64,000 bases of DNA from Rhodamnia argentea (lineage: Eukaryota; Streptophyta; Magnoliopsida; Myrtales; Myrtaceae). The stretch is taken from contig NC_063157.1 in assembly GCF_020921035.1 (NCBI RefSeq), positions 8,344,001-8,408,000 of the forward strand, written 5' to 3'. The position numbers and the translations under genes were made by a program. Each line of letters begins with the position of its first letter. The first letter of the stretch is position 1. The notes below the pieces were generated by a model, which saw only the letters and a list, made by a program, of their open reading frames with translations, did no database searches and was not told the DNA's origin. This document shows positions 51,062 to 61,592 of this stretch, piece by piece.

Positions 51062-52713
51062 TTTTTTTATTAATTCAATCCTAAATTTTTTAATAATTTT
51101 AATTCAATTTTAAACATTTTACATTTATACCAATTTAGTCCTAAATCATTTGTATTCTTAATTAGCCGGATATGCATATGGTTTAGGACTAAATTGACAC
51201 AAATACAAAAGATTTATGACTAAATTGGCATCGGTAAAAATGTTTAGGATCGAATTGGCTAAATACAAAAGGTTTATGACTAAATCGGCACCAAAAAAAT
51301 GTTTAAGACTAAATTCGCATCAATACAATAGATTTATAACTCTTTCGACACTTCTCCTTCCTCTTTCGATCTTTCAAAATCGACTAATGAGGAGGAAATG
51401 TCTACCCTCTATTCAAGAGTAATATATTTTATTTACTAATTTTTGGTTATTTATGATAATGACATCTAAATAAGTCTATATCTATTTTGAAGATTAATTT
51501 GAGTTCATGATTTATTAATTACAAGTTAGAATTTTTTTTTTGAATATCTGATTTTCTAATTGGAAAAAATAAAGGAGCTCATCAATAAGATAAATGAGAG
51601 TTTTATAATTCAAATATAGACAATTGAAATGCTTAGAAATGTGATTAATTAATTGGATTAAACTTTCATTCTTGTAAACGTTACATAAAACACATTTTCT
51701 TCGCTAGGGGATTAATATCAAGAACCAATAAACGAACTAACCGAAATCTAAATATCAAGTGCATTAGTTTATTATTGATCAATCAATCGTGAACTTGTCA
51801 CATGGATATTAGAATACCTTATTATGCACGTGTTAAGGTGTGTCAAATTGCGATAAAGCAAGCTTGTCGATGATCGTTTGGTGTAAATTGTGTAAATTTA
51901 TCGAATTGTCATCTAATAACAAATTATTTCTTAGTTGAAGTGTATATCAAAAGTATTCTATTGTGAAAGGAAATGTGCAGTTTCACAGGAATGGACACCA
52001 AGTACCAATCATTCCCTTATGTGCAGTATAAATAATTGAACGTTTGAAATCAAAAACGAATGATTGCTTTAAAATTCCTCGTAGAAAATCGCAAGGTCAT
52101 CATTGTCTGCATACCATTCGCAAAATGATTGCTTTCGAACTCTTCTTTACAGAAAAAGTGGTGATGGAGTTTCCGAGAGTTTAATCCGAAGCTCGACTAC
52201 GACAAGACCCAACTGGATGGGAGAGGGCTGTTTTTGTGTTTGGGTTACATCACAGTCGGACCAAGTTCCGCTTTCTCAGTCGGACAGTCGATCATCTTCG
52301 TACATTCATAATAGTACCAAAACCAGTTGCTGCAGCATAACTAGGATTCCGGATGTCTCACAGAAATTACATCATACTAATTTCGGCCTGCTCGAGATGG
52401 GCATTTGTGTGATACTTTTAGATAATGGCTTAATCAAATTGAAGGCGTGTCAAAAGAGATCCATGCAACAATCCGAATGAAGAATTCCTGGAAAAAGATG
52501 ATGCACAGGTTTCTCCCAACAGTCTATGCAATGAGAATTTTGATGAGAAGATGAGAACAAACGAACATTGAGAAAAGCCGAGGATACAAAACATTTCAAC
52601 CCAAAGCTTCTAAATATACAACTTACGGCATTTACATGACCGGCAAAACCGGAGTGTTCTGTAGCCATCAGCATGTTACACCACATTTCTCAGGTCCAAC
52701 TTTAAAATGTAAC
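51062..52713. other. AT-rich intergenic region
   Basis: At 51080-51340 there is a series of repeats of GACTAAATTGGCA / AAAAATGTTTAGGA type, another common MITE-like family also seen near 27270 and 57340. No gene is recognised; open frames at 52103-52686 have no family resemblance and probably overlap the thioesterase 3' flank. Confidence 0.5.
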
Positions 52714-54220
52714 TCACATTTTGCTAGCATGTGCGTTGAACAGTGAGTGACGACCTTCAGCAATTATCTCCCCGGTTGCTTTGTTCCTCATGAGTATAAT
52801 GGTTGCAAAATAGCCGCCTTTTTGTCCCAGAACCTTTGACGTAATCTCTAGCTCATCCTGCAATTCAAGTTGGAAATTCATCACTGTCCAACATGTGTGA
52901 AATCGAATTCAAAGGGCAATCCCGGTGTTACAACCAATACGAAACCAGTTTCCAAAAGTTACGGAATCAGTTGACCCAGTAATGCAGCTGTATTAGGCTA
53001 TGCTTACTCGAGTTTTCGGTTTACTACTTCATCTATATGCCAAATAACAGCCCTAGTAGTGCGGATGGAGCACGAGGTTCCCTTTGAATAGGTGGTGCGT
53101 GCTGGTTGATCATTCCAAACTCGTTAACAGGCAAGCCACAGCTACCAAACCACGTCTAGACAATGCAGGACTATCTGATAGCCAAAACAAAGAAAGGACA
53201 ATAAAAGAAACGATCTTTGACAACGTCATAAACATGAAACCACCTCTTGTCGCACAAAATCATCCTCCTCCTCAACAAACTGTAATCTTTAACTATCGGG
53301 CCAAAAAAAAAAAAATCTATCAGGCCATCTATAAAAGATGGAACTTCGGGAGAAGGCCTGAACAACTGCTTGGGGCGATCAGAGCCACCCTAAACACGGT
53401 ATAGCCCGAACAATATCAGGCCAGAGCAGAAAAGGACCGTGCATAGATGATTAGCTAAGCCGACCGCTTGAAAAGCACCAATAGTCAATCAAAAATTGAA
53501 AGTAAATATGCAACGAGTAGGCACTTTTGTCATGCAGCAGCAGTGAATGGCTAGACAACCTCAGTTAATTCCATCAGATACGTCGGGCCTGAAGATACGC
53601 AAACAAGATACACGACCGCGTAGCAATTCCACGTTCAGAGAGTAAGGAGCATATGTTCACTTTCAGAGCATCTACTAAGGTTCAGAGGATCGAGTCAAAG
53701 GCTTGCTCACATTGACCTTGGCCGTGGAGAGGTACGAGATCGACATGTTAACCGATACACTGATAGGAATCCCCTCGACGTGGATCACTGCGTATCCAAT
53801 TTCATCGACCATGTTCGCGATCGCACCTTGAGCCAAGTTCCCATTCCTATCCTGTCGCAAATTAACCTCAAAACACGAATTACAACGAAAACAAACGTGT
53901 AGGGTGATCATGTGATCATAAATACTATAATAGTCACCAAAAAGCACAGAAGATTTGTGGGGAGAAAGCCAAAACGAGGTATAATTTCAGAGAATCGGGA
54001 CAGGGGAGCGAGGGTTCGAGGGACTCACGGCGAGGCGAGGGGGGACCCTGAAGGAGCAGACGACAAGTCCCGGTTCGACTCGGTCCACTCGGAGGCCCCT
54101 CAGAGAGAAGTTTTCGTAGAAGCTGGGGTAGTCGCCGGCGCGGCGAGGAGGGACGGCGAGGCGCGCCACCACCTCCGACGCCTCGTCGCTGACGCTGAGG
54201 AATTGCTTCGCCTTCTCCAT
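52714..54220 (-). CDS. Hotdog-fold acyl-CoA thioesterase-like protein (ACOT13 type)
   Basis: A small single-domain thioesterase of the HGG-motif PaaI/ACOT13 type, which hydrolyses acyl-CoA thioesters; the natural substrate in plants is unclear. Three exons, 54220-54029, 53851-53711 and 52857-52714, join in phase 0 to 158 residues, the usual size. It starts MEKAKQFLSVSDEASEVVAR. Core features are LVVCSFRVPPRLA, the catalytic-loop region DRNGNLAQGAIANMVDEIGY (family form N-x-x-G-x-x-H-G-G; the usual His-Gly is Gln-Gly here) and VSVNMSISYLSTAKVNDELEI. The last strand is GGYFATIILMRNKATGEIIAEGRHSLF. The His-to-Gln change at the H-G position is worth noting but may be normal for this plant subgroup. 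I recall an Arabidopsis homologue next to MAC5B on chromosome 2. Confidence 0.88.
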
Positions 54221-54917
54221 CGATGGTGGGCTCAGTCGTGGGAAGAAACTACAGTCGAGCTAGATGCAAATGCGAGGACGGGCTCAGTGGGCCCCGAGAA
54301 ACGCTACGGATTCGGAATTGGGCCATGAGACACTAGACTCGGTACCTTATATTCTAAAAACTCCATTGCCTCGCGTTAGAACAATACGGTAGAAAGTTGT
54401 TTATTGTCGATTGTAATATGTATTTTAGTTAATTTATTTTTTTCTCATCTTCTAAAATTTTCCAATTTTTACAGAAGTTAAGGGCAAAAAAGATATTCCC
54501 TTGTCAAGATTAAGATGAAAATATGCTTTTTACCTCTTAAAAGTCACGTACATTACAATGCTAAAGGTGAAGATAAGAAAGAGTTAAGACCCATTACGAA
54601 ATGAAAGTTCAAGTTTTCATTTGATAGTTGAAAGTTCGGGAGCATGAGAGTGAAAATGATTCAAGAGCGTTTTGTGTAATTTCTTTACCTTTTTTGTATA
54701 ACTTTTCGGGTTGGGATGGGACAAACTTTCTTACTAAATGCCCTCGCCCAATCCAACACAAAAATCGTTGGACTCTTGTGGCTCGAGTTGGTTCAACAAC
54801 CCTGTGAATCACTAAGGCCATGATTAGACGAGCCCATCTTGATTGGTCATCTAGTTGAACAGAGCGCGGTCATCTAGTCAAACTAAGCTACTCACAAGTA
54901 GCTCGACATGATTATTT

Positions 54918-55432
54918 TGGAAAATTTTCAAATGAGGGTTTGACGTGCCATCATTTTTTTAAATAAGGGCTTGAAGTAATCTCATTTTCAAACAATGGAC
55001 TAAAGAGCCATCATTTTCTTAAATAAAAGCACGAAACATATATCGTTTCTAATAGGGCCCTAAAGTGGCCATATTAGTCTAAACAAAGAGCTCAACTCAC
55101 AAGTTGATTATGGATATTTCCGTTATTTACATTTATTATCATTTTTCTTTGTTTTTCCTTTTTCTATTTGGTAAAAATAAAAAAAACTAAAAGTTAAAAA
55201 AAAGATGCTCTAACCACCGGGGTCATCGAACCTAGGTGAGGGTTGCCAACCCTCACCCAAATCTAGGAGAGGGTCTTGGCTCTGGCGACGAGCGGCGACC
55301 ATAGGCGAGAGGGATGCCTTCCCGCTTGTATTTTCCTTTTTCGTTTTAACTTTTAGTTTTCTTTTTAATTTTTAATTTAATTTAATTATATTGTATTTTG
55401 ACAAAAATATCATTGACCAACCATAATTGAAA
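54918..55432. mobile_element. Degraded MULE of the GGGCCTGAAGT family
   Basis: The left arm starts GGAAAATTTTCAAATGAGGG near 54918 and carries AAATAAGGGCTTGAAGT and later sub-repeats to about 55090. A GC-rich core (55210-55320) contains CCTAGGTGAGGGTTGCC. The right arm is much reduced and may end TTGAAAATTTTC near 55432. No target duplication can be read. Confidence 0.5.
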
Positions 55433-55529
55433 ATTTTCTTGATTTTTTTCAGTCCTATCTCGAACCAACTAGTGGTAGGATAGTGTAGGCTTCAAGCAAG
55501 TAAGTTAGCAACTTAGGGTACGCATGGCA

Positions 55530-56560
55530 ACACTTTTGCTTTTGATCAGAAGTTGATTTATGATAAGAAAAAAAGCGTTTGATAACAAGACAAAGTTTCT
55601 GCTTTTTGGAACAAATTTTCGTTTGATAACGGTTGAAAATTTCTACTTATGAAACATTATTACCACAAAATTTTCTATGAAAAATTATCGAACATAACCT
55701 AAAATGCATGTTATTCGAGAAACATGAAATGCAAATACATATGAATTTACAAATAATTTGTCATTTAATTATTTATGCAAATTGGGACAAAATTTATGAG
55801 GAAAATTGTATTAATGAATACGATGGCCGAGTTCATATATCATGCTAAAAGGATAGGTAGTTCTTATGCTATCTCGCTTGTGCCTAGAGGCGTCAAATGG
55901 GTGGGTTGAGATTAATATGGTCCGGCTCATTTAATCCTTTTTGACCCATTTTCATATAGTACAAATTTAACGATCCATACCTAATTTGTATTACTTAAAT
56001 ATTTTTATATTTTAATCAAATGATATAATATTTATTTCTTATAATTTATTAAGAAAAAATTTATTGCTAAAAAACTCTCATACAATTGAATTAATTTTTT
56101 TCAAAAATAAAAATTATTATTTATCTTTTACTTTGGCGATCGGAGACAACGAGCCGGCAACCACGGCAAGCGGTGGTCATCGGTGGCGGTAGGGGTTGGC
56201 GGTGGGCGACGATGGTGATAGTGGTTAACAGTGATCGACAGTGGTTGGCAATGGGTGGCGTGTAGTAGGGAGTGAGTATAGAGAGTGATACAGAGCGAAA
56301 AGAGCGAGAGAAGCACTGATAATGAAAAGAGGTCGAATTCGTAAAGAGTTAATGCGAAATGAGAGATATGTTGATGTCGAGAGATTTTTATTTTTGAAAG
56401 AAAAATAATTTTTTTTACTTTTGAAAACGGGTCGAAAATAACTTTTGAAGTAAAAAATTACATCATAAATAGAAAAATAAATTTGGGAAATCAAACGAAT
56501 TTCTTTTAGAAGTTGAGTTGCCAAATAAAATTCTGTTTCAGAAATATTATCACACACCCC
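55530..56560. repeat. Non-autonomous element, copy 2 of a dispersed family
   Basis: The stretch GGTTGAAAATTTCTACTT to AAAATGCATGTTATTCGA matches 24900-24995. The GC-rich patch (56140-56260, CGGTGGCGG type) and the ending with AACTTTTGAAGTAAAAAATT resemble the layout of copy 1. It is interrupted by a hAT-like terminus near 55885. Confidence 0.45.
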
Positions 56561-56955
56561 CTTGCCTTTTTATTTTATTTTATTTTATTTAACCACTCAA
56601 GTAACCAATGAGTTTGACCCAAAGTCGGAAAGTAAAGGAGATGGTGCACCGGTGCTGAAACAGCATTTAAGAAAGATTCCGACAACAATGTTACATCAAG
56701 TTCATCGGTTTCGAGGCCAGAGATGGTTTTGGTCTTTAGTGGAGTTGACTTAAAATAAAACATATTGGGACGAAACAAAATAAATTTTTTTTTTATTTCA
56801 CGAGGCTCGTGCCATCGTAACCCGCAAAAAATTTACCGAATATCGATATAGCCCTTGCACGACCTTTCGAGGCTCGGGCAACATCGGCACCGCCTTATTT
56901 CTCTTTTCATTCTTAAAAAAAAAAGGGTATATTTTTTACTTCTTTGATCACTTCG

Positions 56956-56996
56956 CTATATATATATATACGCGCACACACACACACTCACTTATA
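56956..56996. repeat. (TA)n-(CA)n compound microsatellite
   Basis: A run of alternating TA passes into CGCGCACACACACACAC. It is a simple repeat in non-coding DNA. Confidence 0.8.
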
Positions 56997-57677
56997 CAGT
57001 GTAAAATAATTAATTAATAAAATAAATATTTTTTTTTTCCTCTTCCATTTTTTTTTCTTATTTTATTGATGGCTGGTTTCGAACGATAGTCGGTGAGGGC
57101 GAGGCGAGCGCAACCCTCGACCTACTAGAGCGAGGCCACCTTCGATGGGAACGATCAGACGAGGTTCGTTGGCACTCGACCAAAAAAAAGTATTGAAAGA
57201 AAATAAAAAAAATTTAAAATTTTAAAAAATATAAAATGTCAAAGTCAACATTGACACCGTCACTTTGGACGATTCGCATTCACATAAGTAATTTCGCCAA
57301 AATCTAATGGATTCAATTGGCAAAACGTGACTCAATTGGCACTATAATTGACCAAAAAAGTTGGCACCATAAAATGTTTATGATTTTTTTTTATCGAAAA
57401 AAATATATATGATTGAGTTGAGACAAATGTCGTGGATTTATGACTTTTTTTTTTTTGTAATTTCTCCTAATAAGGCAATCGGTTCCAAATTCAAATCATA
57501 CCCAACTAAAAAATAGTCTTTTGCTCTTTTCCTCTGGGCATTCTTCTAAAGATTATAGAGTATTGAATCTTTACGACATCAAAACTTGGCCTCAAGAAAT
57601 CACAAAACTTAAAATAAGATCATCCACGTCAAACCAATGTTAAATGGACCAAGAATCATAGATTGCATTTCGTATTT

Positions 57678-58013
57678 GGAAAAAGCCATAAAAATTCTAA
57701 ATTATGCCTGTTGCGACAATTCGTCATGAACTTTTTATTGTTACATTAAAAATCTCAAATTATACCTATCGCGACACATTTACCCTAAACTTTTTATGGT
57801 GATATGAAAAATCTCAAACTTTTACTTACGTGACACGGTCACCCTCCGTCGAGGTTCTATCATATGATTTTTATATATCAATCTAGCCATGTCGGTGCCA
57901 TATCAATATTTTTTGCTTCTGGCAGATTTTTAACGGTACTTATTGATAGAACCTAAACGGAGGTTAAATGTATCACGCAAGTATAAGTTTGAGTTTTTTT
58001 TTTTTGTGTCACG
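57678..58013. mobile_element. MITE remnant related to the 25.5-kb element
   Basis: It starts GGAAAAAGCCATAAAAATTC and carries ACACATTTACCCTAAACTTT units, then an inverted part TTAAATGTATCACGCAAGTA ending near the T-run at 57993-58005. It lies about 285 bases before the OCTOPUS-like start codon and may form part of that promoter. Confidence 0.5.
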
Positions 58014-58297
58014 GAAAAGATTTAGTTTCACAGTATTTATAAATTTCACTGGACGTATTTCTCCATCGTAGAGCGACCGACCACAAAATACGTACGGTTA
58101 TACAGAGAAAGGTTTTATACGGGGTTTTCGCTTCGGTCGCACGTTCACCTAACCTGAAAAACTCCCAACTGAAACTGCACCGATCTTCACTCACCGAGTC
58201 ACTCCCTCGCTCGCTCACTCGCTCACTCGCCTCACTCGCCCACACTCCCCCTCTCTTCCCCTGATATGCACCGGCCGTGTCCTCCATCGATCCACCA

Positions 58298-60004
58298 ATG
58301 ACCCACCAAGCCCGAACCCAGAGCCGCCGCCTCTCCACCTGCCCCCGCCACCCCACCGCTACCCCTGTCACCGGCTTCTGTGCCTCCTGCCTCCGGGAGC
58401 GCCTCGCCGGCATTGGCCCCTCCGCCCACCAGGAGATCGCCAGCCACTCGAGCCAACCCCTCCGTCGCTGCAAGTCATACTCCTCCGCCAGGCGACATGG
58501 GCTCTCCGGCGTCTCCGCCGAGCCCCGCCGCAAATCCTGCGACGTCCAGGCTCGGAGCACCCTCTCCGATCTGTTCACCCTCGACGATGGAGGGAAATGT
58601 GAGAAAGGCGAGGCCTTGTTGGGGTTGAGGGAAGAGGATGAGAATGAGCGAGAGCCAGAGGAGGAGGAGGATGAGGAGGAAATTAGGGTTTGCGTGAGAC
58701 ACGTTGAAGCGAATGAGAATGTTGTCAATAATGGAAGTGTCGACGAGGGTTTTGACGATGAGGCGGAGTTCAAGACCATGAAGGAGTTTATAGATCTCGA
58801 ATGGCAGAGCAAGAAGCAGACAAGGAAGAATATCAGTGGTTTGTTGGAGGCAGCATGTTTGTTTCGCCGGAGGTTGGGGAAATGGCGCCGGAAGGAGAAG
58901 ATGAAGAAGCAATGTGGCGGTAATGGTGACGATCTGGGGGTTGCAGCGGGTGCGACGGGGAAGGTCGGTCTGAGGAAGTTGAGGGAAGCACAATCTGAGG
59001 TCGCAGAGTATGGATTGGGAAGGAGATCATGCGATACAGATCCGAGATTGTCGGTTGATGTGGGTAGGGTCTCGGTCGATGAAGTTCGGTGCTCCATGGA
59101 CGAGCCGAGGGCATCTTGGGATGGGTATTTGGTCGGGAGGGGTTATCAGAACCCACGGCTCAATCCGATGGTGTCGTTTCTCGAGGACGTGAAGGTGATT
59201 GATATTGGTTTCAAGAACAGAGTTTTGGTTGAAGACAAGCTGAATGTGGTGAATGAGGAGGGTGGGAGGAGCCCAGGTGGGTCTGTTCAGACTAGGGATT
59301 ATTACAAGGAGCAATTTTGCCCACAGAGGCGGAGGAGGAGTTTCGAGCGGCTGAATTCCACTAGGAAGGGAAGTTTAGTGGATGATGATGTGAAGTTGGT
59401 ATCAAATATGAAGATCTCTCCTGCCTCCACAGAATTATTTTACGGGGCAAAATTGCTCATTGCAGAGGAAGAATTGAGGGGTTCGAGCTCAAAGTCCAGC
59501 AACGAGGATAGGATGGAGAGTACCGAGTCTGCATCAAAGGATGATGGTTCTATTGCTGATGGGGTTGATGAGAAACGGTTCAAGAAGTTGCCTGGTTGGC
59601 GAAAAGCATGGAATATATGGGGTTTGATTCAGAGGAGCGAGAGCAAATGCGCAATTGAGGAACATCATGCTGCTGAAAATTTGGAAGAACAGCCACCGCG
59701 AGTCTCCAATGGAGAAGCAAATGGTGCTATAAGCCAGAGGCTCGACCGCAGTTACAGTCGGAACTGCTCCAACATCGATGGGCCTGGATCTTTGAATGGT
59801 ACAGGAGTCACTGAGAGCAAAGGGATTGGCTTGAGGAATAGGGAGGAGTCTCCGTTAACGAGGAATCAGAGTGTGAAATACTCTCCGAACAATCTCGATA
59901 ACGGTCTGCTAAGATTTTACTTGACTCCATCAAGGAGCTATGGAAGTAAATCTGTCAAGAGTAGGCTGCGGACCCACACTTCGAAAAAGAATTTCATGCT
60001 GTAA
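58298..60004 (+). CDS. OPL: OCTOPUS-like protein (DUF740/UPF0503), intronless
   Basis: Plant-specific family founded by OCTOPUS, a polar plasma-membrane protein of the protophloem that promotes phloem entry and brassinosteroid signalling. A single exon encodes 568 residues. The ATG at 58298 begins MTHQARTQSRRLSTCPRHPT; the frame extends upstream but without an earlier ATG. Features: Cys/His-rich N-terminus (CPRHP-TPVTGFCASCLRERL), RRCKSYSS, an acidic run (EEEDEEEIRV), the conserved KTMKEFIDLEWQSKKQTRKN, basic RRRRSFERLNSTRKGSL, KLPGWRKAWNIWGLIQR, and the C-terminal GLLRFYLTPSRSYGSKS. No transmembrane segment is seen, so membrane attachment must be peripheral. Absence of introns is typical of the family. 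Which OPL member it is cannot be settled here. Confidence 0.9.
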   Translation: MTHQARTQSRRLSTCPRHPTATPVTGFCASCLRERLAGIGPSAHQEIASHSSQPLRRCKSYSSARRHGLSGVSAEPRRKSCDVQARSTLSDLFTLDDGGKCEKGEALLGLREEDENEREPEEEEDEEEIRVCVRHVEANENVVNNGSVDEGFDDEAEFKTMKEFIDLEWQSKKQTRKNISGLLEAACLFRRRLGKWRRKEKMKKQCGGNGDDLGVAAGATGKVGLRKLREAQSEVAEYGLGRRSCDTDPRLSVDVGRVSVDEVRCSMDEPRASWDGYLVGRGYQNPRLNPMVSFLEDVKVIDIGFKNRVLVEDKLNVVNEEGGRSPGGSVQTRDYYKEQFCPQRRRRSFERLNSTRKGSLVDDDVKLVSNMKISPASTELFYGAKLLIAEEELRGSSSKSSNEDRMESTESASKDDGSIADGVDEKRFKKLPGWRKAWNIWGLIQRSESKCAIEEHHAAENLEEQPPRVSNGEANGAISQRLDRSYSRNCSNIDGPGSLNGTGVTESKGIGLRNREESPLTRNQSVKYSPNNLDNGLLRFYLTPSRSYGSKSVKSRLRTHTSKKNFML

Positions 60005-61592
60005 ACTGTAAAGACATGCAAAATCTGTGTATTTCTTTCTTCCTGGTTAGTTATAAGAACAATGTTTGTCATCAGTTCCCTCCTTCAAATTGCAATGAAG
60101 CAAATGCTAACTCTTTGGCGACCTTTCTTTTCTCTGTTTTCATATGATTGTGGCGGATTGGCGGATTTACTGGGGACAGGCTACATGTGGAGGGAAGAAA
60201 GAGAAGTTTTTTCTATTGAAAGCGAAGTTTTTGTTAATGTCTGACGCGCACAGGCCCTACTCCATGGACTCTGTGATTGCATTGTAAATTTCCTTACTTT
60301 GCAAGTAGGCGGCTCACTCTCCCTATCATAAGTCAATGGCTGAATAATAGAATTCTCTCTGTGATGACTCAGAGAACTTCTGGAGAGGTAGAAGGAAACA
60401 TTTTCCTTCATAACTGGTTTTCAACTTGCAGAGGAGGCTCGGACGAAGGTCGCTACTACTACAGTCCATAAATTCTGTTAGAGAATAAGGTTAGATATAT
60501 CATTGTTGTCCTTTATAGTTTTCTTTCCGTTTCTAGGAAACATTCCCACTGTCATTAGTAAACCCCGTTCATGCTATGCCGAGAGGAAGACGCGATGCAG
60601 AGACCATGAACGTCCATTGCCCGGGGGAGAATCCAAAAGGGTGTGCCCCTGTTTTCAGTCTCCATTCAAAAACAGTGGCGATAGGCTTGACTTTGAGCCC
60701 AGTAAGCAGGTTGGGCTTTCGTACTTCTCCAAGATTCTTCATGTCTTCTTCTAGAATGAGTCTCTTCTTTCGAGAGAGGGAGACAGAGGCAGAGAGAGTA
60801 AAGATGGACTTTTCGAGCAAACGAGAGGACAAAGTCGGTCACATTAGGAGAACAAATTTCATGGTATTATCCATCCGGCATCAAGAAAATAGTGAATGAT
60901 CTTATCAATACACAAATGTATATCTCGGCACTAGGTTAGCATTTCACTATGTAATAAAAAATTGTAGAGAGTTCTTCATCATTAAGAAAAAAATAAAACT
61001 CCGATTCAATGGTAAACGAAAATAATATTTTAAAAACCCAATTGTAAAGAACATCAGAAATTCATAGTTTTGGGAAGAACATCAAACCAGGCGCGAGTGA
61101 TGTTTTTGATCAATGCAATCGACATTACATGAATTATCCAATTTTCAAAGTCACGAGTTTTTCAAGGGAATAAAAAAGTCACAAGCTTTTCCATGTTATA
61201 CGTATAATCAAGGAATTTATGACAGTAAACAAGGGCCCTTAAACTAAAAATCTTTTTGGCTAAACAAGCTTCTCCAAATGCCCCTGCTGTTAAATTCGTA
61301 AAAGCAGTGGCAAAATGAAAACAACAAAAAAAGAAAATTTCAAATAAGTACATGAAATGCTCCCATTGGAGTGCCCTTATTATTTCATAAAAGGGCCTGA
61401 CTTGGGCAGGGCACTACAAGCCCTTATTTATAGGTGTGCATAGGATATTCTTTGAATAAAATGAGGATACTTCAAGCCCTTATTTGGAATTTTCCCAAGC
61501 AAAAATGAAGAGCAAAGTCCTTCTACTGATAAAATGCGAAGTCTAAGTTGAATAATGTACATCAAAACCAGGTAAAACTTTTGACCAGATTC
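60005..61592. other. Intergenic region between the OPL and TyrRS 3' ends
   Basis: Convergent 3' flanks with no gene recognised. The stretch at 60560-60900 has a moderately long open frame on each strand but no family resemblance. A small MULE derivative sits at 61333-61496. Confidence 0.5.
61333..61496. mobile_element. Short MULE-derived MITE, about 164 bp
   Basis: It starts GAAAATTTCAAATAAGTACA and ends CAAGCCCTTATTTGGAATTT followed by TCCC at 61496. The arms face each other with almost no cargo. It belongs to the same family as the Pack-MULEs. No certain target duplication is visible. Confidence 0.55.

Larger units (their letters stand above)
54221..58297. other. Transposon-rich intergenic region
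   Basis: No gene is recognised. It holds a degraded MULE (54918-55432), a second copy of the 24.7-kb dispersed family (about 55530-56560), a hAT-type terminus TAGAGGCGTCAAATGGGTGG at 55885, a (TA)n-(CA)n tract at 56956-56996, and a MITE remnant (57678-58013). Confidence 0.55.

Noticed and set aside
52103-52480. Open frame of 125 codons on the plus strand
   Set aside because: Ser/Thr-rich without any recognisable domain or splice continuation; it probably arises by chance.
58009-59097. Open frame of 362 codons on the minus strand
   Set aside because: It is antisense to the well-supported OCTOPUS-like gene, is of low complexity, and has no family resemblance.
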